64,000 bases of DNA from Isoetes taiwanensis (Eukaryota; Streptophyta; Lycopodiopsida; Isoetales; Isoetaceae). Under the pieces are notes generated by a model. The model saw only the letters and a program-made list of their open reading frames with translations. It was not told where the DNA came from and made no database searches. Both the position numbers and the translations under genes were made by a program. Positions 48,621 to 60,647 of the stretch are shown piece after piece. The stretch's first letter is position 1. Each line of letters opens with the position of its first letter. The stretch spans positions 2,594,996 to 2,658,995 of the forward strand of contig JAJEKV010000036.1 of assembly GCA_021234155.1 (NCBI GenBank), given 5' to 3'.

Positions 48621-49461
48621 GGGCCCGCACGCATGGCCCCCCCGCGTGTTCCCCACGATCCAGATCAACCCAAAATCCAAGATCCAATCGGGCCCGTCCA
48701 TCCATATTTTCTATATCGAGATACCAGATGTCAATAATATAGCTTTTCGGTGACAAGTCACAAGATCTGCGGCTCAGATCGATCGCAACTGAGCCGGTGG
48801 AATCTAGACCGTGGAAATGCCCAAGAACATTTCAGAATGCACCGGCGGCGCAGGTTCGAAGCAGGAGATGGGGTCCCAAGGAGCACGATAGGCACCGGCG
48901 GCGCCGGTGTCGGATTAGAATGGCCAGGCCATGTATTCTATATGATGTAATTTACAGAGGCCACTTCTTACTTCTCTTGCCGTCTTGCCCTTCGATTTAT
49001 CCTGTCTGATCCAAAAATTTCTTCCAATTTTGCAACTGGGCTGCTTCAATTTTCTTTCTACGATCATCAGATCCACCAGCAACAGTGATTGGTAAGGATT
49101 TGCCGTCGGAATCGGCACGACTGGCAAGGTTGATTTTGCTTCTTTTCTTTTCTGGTCTGTCCTTTTCCCCATAGTTTATCTTGTCTTGGAGTTAGTTTTT
49201 ATCGGGAGAGAACGTTCGGAGATGCTTGCTTTGGCCAATCCGGCAGCAAGTGTGCAGTGGGCTGTTTGATCTGTGAGAGAATGTGAAGTAGGCGATTTGA
49301 TCTGGGAAGAAAGACGAAGTGAGGCACTTGATTTTGGCAAAAATGTGAGTAAAAAGATGAAGAAACGGGTGAATTCCGGCAGTGGAAGATTGATAGGATT
49401 GTGGAACGGGTAGAAGATTTTGTCGGAAAGCAGTATTTATTTCTTGAAGAGGGAGAAGAAG

Positions 49462-52039
49462 ATGCAAGCGGGGGGTCAGTATGGGGTTCAGGAGTTTGTG
49501 GTGGGAAGGGGTCCGGCAGGGGGCGGGCATATGTTTTCAATTCCAAATCATGAAGTAACCCACCATTCTCAAGCTCTAAGCCACCACCAGATCCACCTCC
49601 AAAATCAGCAAAATCATCACCAGAATCAGCAACTCCATCACCAAAATCATGTGCAGCAGCCCCAGATTCATCAGCTCCAGCAAAATCAGAACCAACAGCA
49701 CCATTTCAGCCCACATCCGGTCCATAATCCGCAGCAACAACAGATTCATCAGCAAGCTCAGGCCCAACAGACTCAAGCTCAAATCCAGCTCCAGCTTGAG
49801 CTTCAGCAACAGCAGCAGCAGCAGCAAGTGATCCAGCAGCTGGGCCTTGCGCCGGATTCGCCAGAAAATCCATCGCCTATTTCCAGCCGACCTTCGCCAG
49901 ATTTCAAGCAGCTCGCTGCAGCTAATGCATTGGCAGAGGACGAAGCCGGAGATGATGGGGATAGAGGCCTGGGCGGAAATAGATGGCCAAGACAAGAAAC
50001 ACTTGCTCTCATCAAGATCCGGACCGATATGGATGCAAATTTTCGTGATTCTGGCCTCAAGGCCCCCCTCTGGGAGGAGGTTTCCAGGTAATCTGATGAA
50101 CCCATGTTCTTTTAGGCTTGATCTTGCATTTTCATTGCTCAATTTTGATCCGCATGCCCAATTCTGTACCTGGGCGGTCAAATCTGATATAATGTGATTT
50201 GGGTTTAGAAAATTCTGTTCCATTCTTGCGTGTTTTCCCTCCAATTCTTCATTCTGAGTCAAATTGAACCCGCATTCTCATTTCTCCAGAGATAATTCGG
50301 ATCTGTGCCAATTTTGATGAATTCGCAAGAGTACTAAACCGATTTTTTTGTGCAGAAAACTAGCGGAGTTGGGTTATCAAAGAAGTGCCAAGAAATGCAA
50401 GGAGAAGTTCGAAAATGTGCATAAGTATTACAAGAAAACAAAGGAGGGAAAAGCCGGCAGGCAAGATGGCAAGAGCTACCGCTTCTTCTCCCAATTGGAA
50501 GCTCTGTACGGGGACTCCGGTGCCAAATTCCAAGCAAATGTACAGTGTGGAGGATCAGCGCCCAGTACAGTGGCATCGTCGGGCATGGCCATGGACTCGA
50601 GCACAGCAAATCAGGCACTTCTGCTCACAAACGGAGGACGGGATATGGTGGGTTCCTCATCGGCCCAAAAGTTCCTCGATAACAGCGACGACATGAATCT
50701 GTCATCAGATTCGTCAGAGGATGAATACGACGACCCAGAAGGTGATGAATCAGGGGAGCGGAAGCGGAAGCGGAAGTCGTGGGCAAACAAGGTAGTTTTT
50801 TTTGAGAATTTGATCAGGAAGCTGATGGAGAAACAGGAGGCTATGCACAGGAAGTTTTTGGAGGCCATAGAAAGGAGAGAGCAAGACAGAATTGGAAGAG
50901 ATGAAGCCTGGAAGAGGCAGGAGCTTGCTAGGCTCAACAGGGAGAACGAAATTCGGGCTCAGGAGAGGAATTTTGCAGCCTCCAGAGATGCTGCCTTGGT
51001 TTCTTTTCTGCAGAAGGTTACAGGGCAGACCTTGCAGCTTCCTTTGGCTCCCTCTACTCCAGTTCCGAAGGTTCCATTATCAGGCAAGGATTTTCAGGGA
51101 TTGCCAGTTTCAGGAAATGTATCTGGCTCAGCCTTGAACTATGTTGAGAACAGAGAAGATCCGCAGGATAAAGACCCGTTTGATCCAAATTCAAAACGCT
51201 GGCCTAAACAGGAGGTTCATGCACTGATCCGTCTCCGTTCCTCCATGGAACCCAGATTCCAAGAGCCTGGCCCTAAAGGTTCTCTCTGGGAGGAGATTTC
51301 TGCTGGTATGTCTTCCCTTGGTTATAAACGTTCTTCCAAGAGATGCAAGGAAAAATGGGAGAATATTAACAAGTATTTCAGGAAGACTAAAGAAAGTAGT
51401 AAGAAGAGACCTGAGAATGCTAAAACTTGCCCTTACTTTCATCAATTGGATACTCTTTACAAGGAGGGGATTCTTACTGCTCCTAATTCTAGTAAAAATC
51501 ATTTGGATCCTGGTCAGGATATTCAGGAGCATTCTGCAAGGGCAGAGGATGTTCAGCAGGTTCAAATTCAAAATGATGTTGAAATGTTAAGTGTAATTCC
51601 TTCAGCTGAAAATGGCCCTTCTGGAGGAAGTGCAAATTCTGGTGGCTCCATGTCTGAGAATGGGGAGCTGAGTGAAAATAAAGGAAGCCAGAAGCAGCAG
51701 AGTTTTACAGAAACCCCTAATGGCAATGGCAATGGCAGCCAGTCTGTGAACAATGCTACCCCTGTTGTGGCTACTCCAATCTCCTCTTTGCCTAACTTTG
51801 AAGGCCTAAATAGTGAGAATTTCCACAAGTCTTCTACAGTCAAGCTTGAAGGGCTTGTTAAGGAAATGCTTGAACAGCAGCAGCAGAGATCTATGGAGAA
51901 TTATGAGAGGAGAGATCCACAAGAATGGCAGCGCTCTGCGCGCCCTTCTCCCAAGGATGCTGCACTCATTGCTTTGGTTCATAAGTTGGCTGGCCATACT
52001 TCAGAGTTCCCTGTGTCTCCAGCTTCAAATTCTGAGTAG
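49462..52039 (+). CDS. GT-2-type trihelix transcription factor (two trihelix domains)
   Basis: Two exons, 49,462-50,087 and 50,356-52,039, joined across a GT-AG intron of 268 bp, give 769 residues. The N-terminus is strongly Gln/His-rich (about residues 20-125). The first trihelix domain (about 173-260) begins NRWPRQETLALI and contains WEEVSRKLAELGY and CKEKFENVHKYY. An acidic/basic patch with KRKRK (a likely nuclear signal) precedes a long central helix (about 354-432, FFENLIRKLMEKQEAMHRKF). The second trihelix domain (about 488-575) begins KRWPKQEVHALI. The C-terminus has a second short helix (KLEGLVKEMLEQQQQR) and ends NSE. The order matches the GT-2 subfamily (GT-2, GTL1, DF1), which bind GT elements as nuclear regulators. 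The intron splits the codon for the Arg in EVSRKL, inside the first DNA-binding domain. The start at 49,462 is the first ATG in frame. A stop-free but ATG-less extension upstream was not used. Confidence 0.96.
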
Positions 52040-52291
52040 TTCTTCACTAGGTTGAGGAGTTTGTTAGTTTGTTTTTTGATGTGTAAGAAAGAGGGGAAGG
52101 GTTTGCTATTCTTTGTATCATATGTAACAGTAGCTTCCATTCTTAGTTGATTACATGAGGGGACCAGAGGGGGCTGCACCTGTTTAGAGGATGATTTATG
52201 TTAGGGCTCAGAGTTCCATTGCAGATTTTGAGCCCTGCTGGAGATCTTTCTCTGGCTTTATTCTTTCTAGTTGGTTGGTGGTGTGTAATGC

Positions 52292-52297
52292 AATAAA
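52292..52297 (+). terminator. Possible poly(A) signal of the trihelix gene
   Basis: AATAAA about 250 nt after the stop codon, in a T/G-rich 3' region. It is the only canonical hexamer at a suitable distance. Confidence 0.4.
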
Positions 52298-55200
52298 CAG
52301 CTGGGAGTTGTAGGTAGGGGCTGTGGCTGTAAAAATTTTTTAAAACAATAATCATAGTTGGAGAGTGTTTTGTCTGGCCTATTCCATTATAAGAGATGAA
52401 CATTATTATAGTCTTCTTTTTCTTTTTTTCCAGCTTGAAAGGCTGTTTTCCCAGCACCTCTCTTTTTTCTAAGAAAACTTCTTGGGTCCCAATTTGAATA
52501 TAAAGGGGTTATAATTGAGACAATTAAACACAAAAAACAGAGTAATGACATGTGCAGGCAGGTAGCTGCTCTCTGTGGCTCACATGGGCATGGGCCTCTT
52601 TTGCCATGGAAGCAGCCCTGCTGCGTGAGGGCAAGTGCAGGTGTTTTTTGTGAGGTGATCTGCAGGAGCATATTTGGAAGGTGACATGATATTGTAAGAA
52701 GAGATGGCGAGTGAAGAATCAATAGAGCTTATGCAAGGAAATATAATCTGATAAAAGAAAGTATAATCTGATGAATGACAATGAGATGAATGGAGATGCA
52801 GTATAATATCTTACAAAATGAAAGAAGCATAAGTAGAACTCAGGCATCACAGAAATATGTCAAGATGCATATTAGTAGCTTAGGCATCAAGGAACATGCT
52901 GAAGCCACTATATTTCTACAAATAAATACACAAGGATTGAAGCATTAGTTAAGTCTGAGAGGATCTCTAACAAAGGCAATCTAAAAGGGAGAAATTAGAG
53001 AAATAATGAAAAGAATGAGGACAAGGCTGTAATTACCGGGGCTGAGAAAAGATTCTGCTCGACTGTGCTGGCAAGCACTGCGGGACTGGCAATCTGCGGC
53101 AGATGCGCTGGGAATTTTGATTATGCTCGTTAAATGGCAGAAGAGCTTTTGTCACATACGCACCTTGTATGTTTGGAGGCCATAACCGCTGCTCATCCTT
53201 CATAAATTCTCCTTTGTTTAGGGTTTTTGTTTCAGACAGCTACATGTGCGAGTTGTTGCTAAAGGCCTTTTCTTTAAGCCCTCTTCCGACATCCACGTGT
53301 CATCCTGCCCACGTGGACCCGTAATTGTCCTTACTTGGCCAACCCTACAGCTATAGGACGCCCCCATGCTTTTCGCAGCTTTGCTTCCCTGCAAAAGGGT
53401 CTCCTTTTTTTTTCCCTTGGGCCTTATACCCCCCCTTGAGATGCTTTCCCTTAGACATGTTCATACCCTCGGGTCGGGTCGGGTCGAGTTGGCCCGACTT
53501 GCTTCGGGCCAACTCGGCTCGGCCTTGATTGGCCCTCCGCGTTGTTGCAACAACAATTGTTCAGTTGGCTGCTACAATTGTTGGCTTGGTTGTTGCATAG
53601 ACAACATTTGCCACCATCTTTTGCCACATGGCGCCCAGTCAAGCATCCCCGTTGCCATTCCATCTGTTGTTGTCACCTCCTCCAGCTATCACATTGTTCT
53701 AATTGAACTATCCTGTTTTTTTATATTCTCCATCGTGTGTGTCATCTGAACTACCTATCCTGTTGGCCGATGCTGCTCTTCCAACTGCACATTAGTCTCG
53801 TGGGGACAATCGTTATATGCAGAGCTGGGAGTCAACAGAAGCAATTAATAATTTAGCATTGTTATCCACTTTTCTAAAGCTATTTAAAAGAATTTTGTTC
53901 TTGTCTGTACAAGTTGCGTACCATATTCATATTCATTCTTGAGTGGACATTTTGCAAAGGTGTGTGCCATTTCATCCACAAGTTACACTATCATCTTCAT
54001 ACTAGATGGGACATTCCAAAGTCCATCTTGTTTGTAGTTATTACGTAGGAGCCAAATACATGTGAAGATGATGAAAGCAAGTTCGTCTTCAAGTATGTGA
54101 AGAACTCTTTTCATTCTATCGTATGTTGCGAATAAGCAAAATGAAGCAACTTCTTGTATTAATGTTCAAGCCTATTATGTTTAGAAGAAAACATTCCAAA
54201 ATCATGTTTCTCCTTGCATATTGCGAGCGCATTTGGTTTTCCGTGCATCAACTTGAGATTTCATAATAGAAGGCTTGATCTTCCTCACATGGACTTAAAT
54301 CTCATGTGGAAGTCTCCTTGCTTCCAGTATGTTTGGGTCTTGGCCCCACAATGGGCATTGTCTTGCTCTTTTTCTCTTTTGGTTGGTGAATAACAACTAG
54401 AGTATTGCAAGTTGGTCGTTTCGAGGCTAATCAGAAAGCAAAATAGAAGTTGGGTCGCCTAATTGGTTCTCATTGCACTACGTGTCCTATCTATTTATAA
54501 TAGCATGGACGCTCACCCGGTTAAAAAAAAAAAAAAAAAAAAAACACTAACAAAAGGTAAATAGCCGGTGATTGTCGCGTCGAGCTCCAAAACTTGGCAG
54601 AAAATCTGGAGCAGGATTTTTTCGCAGCTTCTAAATCTCTAAAGCCTGAGATTCCCCCAGCCTGAGCTTCAGATATGCAGAAGACTGAGCTTCTGGACAT
54701 GGTGATAAGGAGCCAAGAATAGGGCAATATTTTTCTTTTTCTACTGCAATCTCACTAGAGATCTCTAAATCTGCAAAAAACAAGCAAAGTTATATGAAGC
54801 AAAAATCAAAGACAAATTTGGCTCCCCAACTTCTATTTTGTGGGGCAATTTTGCCACACCAGGAGACCAGCTCTCGGCTACGCACCAAAACACATCCCCC
54901 CTCCCTACTCGGGCCCCCCTGTGGCAGAATGGGATCCCGACTTTCGTTCCCTCGTATATGTAGAAAAACTTGTTTGAAGATGTCCAAATTATAAATGAGA
55001 AATGTATAAGCTTTGACAACAAAAAAAAAACATGGTGGAGACGTTTATGACATCGATGCAATAATAATATTTACAAGAAATTATCGCGGTGGACGTTTAT
55101 GACATGGGTGCAATAATAATATTTTCAAGAAATTTATCAGGGTGGCCAAAGCTCTCTTTCTCAAATTTATGCGAGTTCAAAAATTTGTCAACCTTGGTAT

Positions 55201-55600
55201 TAGTTCAAAACTTTTAAAAGTTGAACCCATTATCAACTCCAGATATGAAGGACTTTCTAGAATATTTAGAAGTGAGGCCACATAGGAGATTTGTGTTATA
55301 TGGAAATGGTGGCAAAAGGAACCAATGTTTGGTTCTACCCACTAAACCATTGGTATGAAGGTTCACAATCACAAGAGCCTCAATCTTCTATTGCATTTGG
55401 GTAAAAGCACGCTGTGGTGTATCAAAAACGCACATGTCGACGCCACATTTTTGCACCTTCTTTGTGGTAGAATCGGGTGGTGCATACCGAAGTAGAGATT
55501 GCGGGAGTGCGAATTAATGAGCGTCGATTATTTTGAATTTTATGCCACGTCATTGTCCCTCATTTCGAATTAGAAAATAATCACCTCTTCTTCTGTTTTT
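52298..55600. other. Spacer between the trihelix gene and the Ulp1-like locus
   Basis: It contains ACGTG elements near 53,292-53,312 and a CGGGT run near 53,470. There is a strong hairpin at 53,485-53,516, A22 at 54,523-54,544, and a 56-bp tandem duplication at about 55,033-55,140 (TTTATGACAT..GTGCAATAATAATATTT). No gene is supported. Confidence 0.5.
53485..53516. repeat. Perfect 13-bp hairpin
   Basis: CGAGTTGGCCCGA (53,485-53,497) and TCGGGCCAACTCG (53,504-53,516) flank a 6-nt loop. It follows a short (CGGGT) run. A second, imperfect inverted pair lies just downstream (TTGCAACAACAATTGT / ACAATTGTTGGC...GTTGCA, 53,541-53,597). Confidence 0.85.
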
Positions 55601-55627
55601 TTGCCGCTTCTTGCCGATTGAACCCTA

Positions 55628-58600
55628 ATGGAGTCAGAATTGAATGCCACTGGTTACACGATGAAATCTCTCTTCAAACAAGAGATTGTGCCCCATGAAA
55701 ATGTAAAGAAGCTTTGGGGTGACAAAGTTCCAAACAAATCTGGCTACAGGTATTTTCCCCCAAATGTTTGTTCAAACTAAAAAATTAAGGCATATGTTTT
55801 CTTGTACAGGTTGAAGAATCTAAGCAATGAACAATACAAAGAGTTCATGCAAATTTAAAAAGAGTTACAGGGAAGCTACATACATGGGTGGAATGGCTCC
55901 TGGAACCTGGGCAATGGCTTATTATCTGCATATAAAAGGGGAGGCTGTTAATTGGAAGAGCTTCTTGGATTATTATAGAACTCCCGATGAGAAAGCAGAG
56001 GCCAGTTCTTCTAGACCCAAGAGAAAGCATAGGCAAATCCAACCTGAGCAGGAAGAAAATAGTAAAAGTGACAGGGATGATGAAGATGATAGGGAAAAAA
56101 TCAAAAATCAGGTTCTTCTAGACCACACATTCAATCTGAACTCACAATCAAAACAGAAAAGCAGAGCAATGTTCTGAGACCAAAACATGCCATTGTAGGT
56201 ATGTTCAATTATTAGTTGTGTTACAACAGAAAAAATTCTCAAGCTTGACCTAGATTGTTTCTATCTACACAGAAAAGGTAACCCCAAATCCACTTCAAGA
56301 ATCAGGTATATCTACTACCATTTTGCATCATTTTGGTTGTATTGTCATGTTGTGTCTCTATGATGCCATCTGTGGGGCATTTCGTGCAATGGATGCCGCA
56401 ATGATAGATGAGGTATGTGTGGTCTGGTGAGTGGTGAGTTGTTGGCATGTTGTTTGTGGTGTAGTGATGAGAATAATGCTAGCATTTGTGGTGTGGTGTG
56501 TCTCTGTCATGGTGGAGTGGGGTGTTGTGATGTCAATGGTGCTAATAGTGTTGTTACATTATGGCGCGTGGCATATGTAGGGTGATAGTAGTAGCAAGTG
56601 AGGTGTGGTGCACCAATGTGGTGTGGTGTAGGTTATTGTGCCGCCGATAGTGGTGATAGTGCAGCCTATGTTGTGTGGTATATGCACCGTGTTGTGTGGT
56701 ATGTACTATGTGGTGTGGTGTGTGGTATGGTGTGTGGTGTGGTGCCGCCAATAGTGGTGAATGTTGTGTGGTGTATGCACCGTATTGTGTGGTATGTACT
56801 ATGTGGTGTGGTGTGTGGTAGTTTTGTGCTGCCAATAGTGGTGAATGTTGTGTGGTGTATGCACCGTGTTGTGTGGTATGTACTGTGTGGTGTGGTGTGT
56901 GATAGGTTTTGTGCTGCCAATAGTGGTGAATGTTGTGTGGTATGTGAAGTGTGTTGTGTGGTGTGTACTATGTTGTGTGGTGTGTACTATATTGTGTGGT
57001 GGGTGTAAGTTTTGTGCCGCCAATAGTAGTGAATATTGTGTGGCATGTGCACTATGTTGTGTGGTGGTTTGTGCTGCCAGTAGTGGTGATAGTACAGCCT
57101 ATGTTGTAAAGTGCATGCAACGTGTTGTGTGGTGTGTACTGTGTTGTGTGGTGTGGTGTAGGTTATTGTGCCACCAATAGTGGTGATAGTGCAACCTATG
57201 TTGTATGGTGTGTGCAACGTGTTGCGTGGTGTGTACTGTGTTGTGTGGTGCGGTGTGTAGAGAGTACCTTGTGTTGAGTGGTATGTGATTGTGATCTTCC
57301 ATCAGTATGTGGCTTATTATGTTAGGAGGCTGACATATATGTAGTGTTTTGTTTTGCAGACTATGGCAGACTTGTGAAGGAATGGTTGGCTGCAACATCA
57401 GCTAGGTTTGATAGATGCAAGCAACGATTGCAAGCAAATGATGGTAGAAAAACCGATATCAATAGAAAGATCGAGTTGATGGAGCATAAAGCATCAGAAA
57501 TTAGAGCTAATTTGCACAGATGGCAGTCAATCATGATAGCAAATTCGAAAGCAGCAGAGGGTGTTCGGGTTGTAAGCGAACTAAAGGATGAAGAGCTAAA
57601 CGGTACAGTGTTGCCTGGGCTGAATCAATTGAATAAGGAACAAAACTGAAATTGAGCTAAAGGCATGTGAAGCCTTACTGCTGGAGCTGCAACCTCGAAT
57701 GCAAAGATTTGAGATTTTTTCTGAACGTAGTGGCCATGACACTCCTTTAGATCCTGCACTTCCAATGCTTCTTGAGGCAGAAGAAGAGGGTGATGAAAGT
57801 TGTCTTTTCATGGACGGTGTCTGAAATGGGAGGGTAAATTGTTGCCAGTTGCGATAGCAGAATGCAGTCACCAATATCACATTCCATGTCTGTCACACCA
57901 TTTGAGGTAAACATTATCATCTCTAATCTCGTTTGCAGACTCTATTGATATTGGATTTGTTTTACAGACACTATAGAACCTGCTGCAGCCCTAGTTGTGC
58001 CCACATTATGTCTGAGACATGGCTTTTGGCTTTTGGTGTTCGAGTGGTACCACAAGAACCAATAGACACAAGTAAGTACCTTAATTAATGCTTACTGATG
58101 TTGTCACTGGTCTACTGTTTAGAATTCACCCCATTTGATACTTCAAAGTCAATCCCAGCTGCTGACAGTGTGGAGAATCTAAAACGAAATTTGGATAGTG
58201 AGCTGAATGTAGTCGTGTCAAGTAAGTACCAATGCCACATACATGATTTATTTTTTTGTATTTTTCTTTGGTCTTCCTCATTTCAATTATGTTACAGAGA
58301 TAAATGCTACTGCAAGCCATCAAGAAGAGATTCTCAGTGCATTTGTTTTAGGAGGGAAAATTAATTCCTCTGATACTCATTCTGTATGGGATCCTTCACC
58401 ATACAAAAGTTTTGCTGCTGAACATGAGCCACAGGCGAATGCAGGTGATGAAGTTGACAAAGAAACCCCGGATCCTGAACAAGATGCAGCCTGCTCATCA
58501 AGGCCAATACAACCCCAACTAAGAAAAACCAAGAGGATAATTGAAATTCTCCTTGTTCTGGATTTTAATGGAGTTTTGAGCAAGTTTTATGACTTGAAAG

Positions 58601-59088
58601 AGAGGGTCCCTGCATCGGCCGAGCCAGAAGTGACCCTCCAGAAATTGAACCTTCAAAAGGCATCAGTTTCTAGGCCTGGATTACATGAGTTCTTAGAATG
58701 GTGTTTTTCAAAATTTGAGATTGCATTGTGGTCCAGCATGGCTAAGAGTAATGTTGACTTGTTGGTTAAAAGTGGTTAATAAGCCAATTTTCCTTAAGGA
58801 TCTGTTCAAAGTGTACCAGAAATACTGGAAATACCAAGTGAAACATACATTATTGATAGATGACAGCAGATACAAGGGTTCTGCCAACCAACCGAACACC
58901 ATGATATGTCCAAATAGTTTTGCTCCGGACAGGTTGGATTCCAATTCCCTTTTGGAGCAACTCAAACCATGGCTGGAAGGACTTTTGGCTGCAGAAAATG
59001 TGCCTGCTTATGTGAAGGAAAATCAAATATAGAACATGTGGGATTCTGAAGAGTCAGACAACTGCATTGAAAATACTCGACAAGTATT
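55628..59088 (+). pseudogene. Multi-exon locus: coiled-coil region plus FCP1/NLI-like HAD phosphatase domain
   Basis: GT-AG exons can be followed: 55,628-55,749; 55,810 to about 56,198; 56,273-56,305; 57,360 to about 57,830; 57,968-58,071; 58,123-58,221; and 58,298 onward. The first starts MESELNATGYTMKSLF. The exon at 57,360 encodes a coiled coil (KEWLAATSARFDRCKQRL; IELMEHKASEIRANLHRW). The last large exon has LLVLDFNGVL (HAD motif I, normally DxDxT/V), FLEWCFSKFEIALWSS (motif II region), and then, after a frameshift near 58,775, IFLKDLFKVYQKYW and HTLLIDDSRYKG (motif III/IV region). About 30-40 residues usual between motif II and KPIFLKDL seem missing. Lesions: TAA at 55,855-55,857, an extra A near 57,645, the frameshift near 58,775 and a TAG at 59,030. 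FCP1-like enzymes dephosphorylate Ser/Thr. The second Asp of DxD is Asn here, as in many plant DLNGVL members, so activity is doubtful. Confidence 0.7.
56420..57290 (+). repeat. TGTGGTG-type minisatellite inside an intron
   Basis: About 870 bp of diverged units built from TGTTGTGTGGTATGTACTATGTGGTGTGG, with higher-order units of about 85-110 bp each containing GTGCCGCCAATAGTGGTGA. All lie between the donor at 56,306 and the acceptor before 57,360. The long frames here on both strands are translations of the repeat (Cys/Val- or His/Thr-rich) and are not genes. Confidence 0.92.
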
Positions 59089-59216
59089 TTCATAAACAAA
59101 TCTTGTAAAACTCTTTGAAAGTCAATATAAGTAAAAAAATTTCTATGATATTGTTGTACTTTTTCAATTTAAAATATTTGAATGGATTGTGAGCAAATAT
59201 TCTCGTGTGTGTTTAG

Positions 59217-60127
59217 AACTAGAAATGATAGAGCTTCGGCAGTCCCTATCGATCTAAAGCCACATACACACCTGGAAGTGGTGCTAAGTGGAACTGAAAC
59301 TGTCGTGATTAGCTCCACCGACATCAAAATTTTGGAAGTTGATACGCAGTGGTTCAATGATGAATTGATCCTCCTCTTCTCAAGGTGATACTTTCATCTG
59401 ATTTGTGATCATCAGGATTGTGCCATCATATGCATATGTTTGCAGATACATGGAATACTACTTGATGCTCTAAGGAATGAGCCATCCCTTTCATTTCTTT
59501 GGCTCTCTTTTTCACTCGACATTATCCAAGGACACAAATAGATACACAATAAGAAAACATGTGAATCTGGATAAGTGCCAGTACATGTTTGCGCCTGCTT
59601 GTGATGGACATCACTGGACCTGTTTTCTTATCGTAAGCCGCGTGTGTCTCGCAGAGAGATCTAAACCAGGGATATATCACTTTGATAGCATGGGCTTGCA
59701 TGGCAGAAGCAGACATATTGAGAGGTTAGTGCTTGCTCATTGCATTTTGCTGTTGTCACACAATGATAACAAACTTTGAATGCAGGTTCCTGGAATTGCT
59801 TGGACACAATAATTTCAGCTTTACAACCTCAGATGTTTTAAAAATTTTCAGAACGCCTCTTCAAAGCGATGGTCATTCATGTGGCCCTGCCGTATGTTCG
59901 TTTATGCACAAATTTGTGAAGGGGTACTTGAAAGGAGTGAATATAATATTGCCTGATCTAGTAAGTTAACTCAAATGCAGTAGACAAGCCAAACTTTGTT
60001 ATTAACAAAGTGTGGTTAACTGCAGGTTGTTGATGTTAGAGTGTTCATGCTTGAAATTTTAAGATTAGAAGCAAGAAAAGCTGGAACTAAGAGGAACATA
60101 TGTATTGGGAAGTATGTAGGTGCATGA
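59217..60127 (+). pseudogene. Ulp1-type (peptidase C48) SUMO-protease-like gene part
   Basis: Four exons with GT-AG introns are clear: 59,217-59,384; 59,446-59,724; 59,786-59,960; 60,026-60,127. The fold's start is seen as TQWFNDELI (the WLNDxxI box). The catalytic residues are all present: His in GHHWTCFLI, Asp in YHFDSMG, Gln in TPLQSDG, Cys in GHSCGPAVC. The last exon ends EILRLEARKAGTKRN...YVGA then stop. One in-frame TAA (59,471-59,473) breaks the second exon shortly before GMSHPFHFFG. Ulp1 proteases cleave SUMO-like modifiers. Related domains are common cargo of plant DNA transposons. The reading frame continues past the TAG of the phosphatase exon to a donor at 59,088-59,089, so both parts may once have been one gene. 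Confidence 0.82.
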
Positions 60128-60646
60128 GTCACCTCGTACTTCAAAGTCACTGTATATCTTTCTTATGTACATAATTGTTACTGTAGCCTCGATTCAAATG
60201 AAGATTCATATTCAATTATATGTTCTTTGTCACAAAATAAGGCATCTAAGTGTTCAAAAAAATTCAAATCTTCAAAAGAAATCAAGACAAACTCATTTTC
60301 ACAGCTGAAGCACAAAACTTCAGATGAGTTTTATAAATTATAGAATGGTTTTACATTTCATCCTCATCAGAAAGAACTTCGGGTGAATTCTGTAAAATTT
60401 TCTCCTTGTCTAAAGGATCCAGCCTATATACAGTCCTGTTTTGACGTTTAGTTGGTGGCATGTGAAGTCTGATTGCACAGATATGTGTTGTGAATATTAT
60501 GCCTAAGGCATCTTTACTGCAAAGATCATAGCTGACGGTTGTAATACATACCTTCTATGACACTATCACCGGCGAGGTACCATGTTTGATTGAGTAAAAG
60601 TCTTTCTCCACTATCCATTTTGGTTTTGTGCATATTAAGATCCAAA
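60128..60646. other. Short gap between the convergent genes
   Basis: AT-rich, 520 bp. It holds the 3' ends of the two convergent loci. An AATAAG-like hexamer lies near 60,235. No other feature is seen. Confidence 0.5.
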
Positions 60647-60647
60647 T

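Noticed and set aside
49576-50262. 228-codon minus-strand frame rich in Leu
   Set aside because: It is the antisense shadow of the Gln-rich start of the trihelix gene.
53366-53749. 127-codon plus-strand frame
   Set aside because: No domain or codon signal. It runs through the hairpin region and is probably chance.
56554-57180. Long frames rich in Cys/Val (plus) or His/Thr (minus)
   Set aside because: They are translations of the TGTGGTG minisatellite, open in several frames at once.
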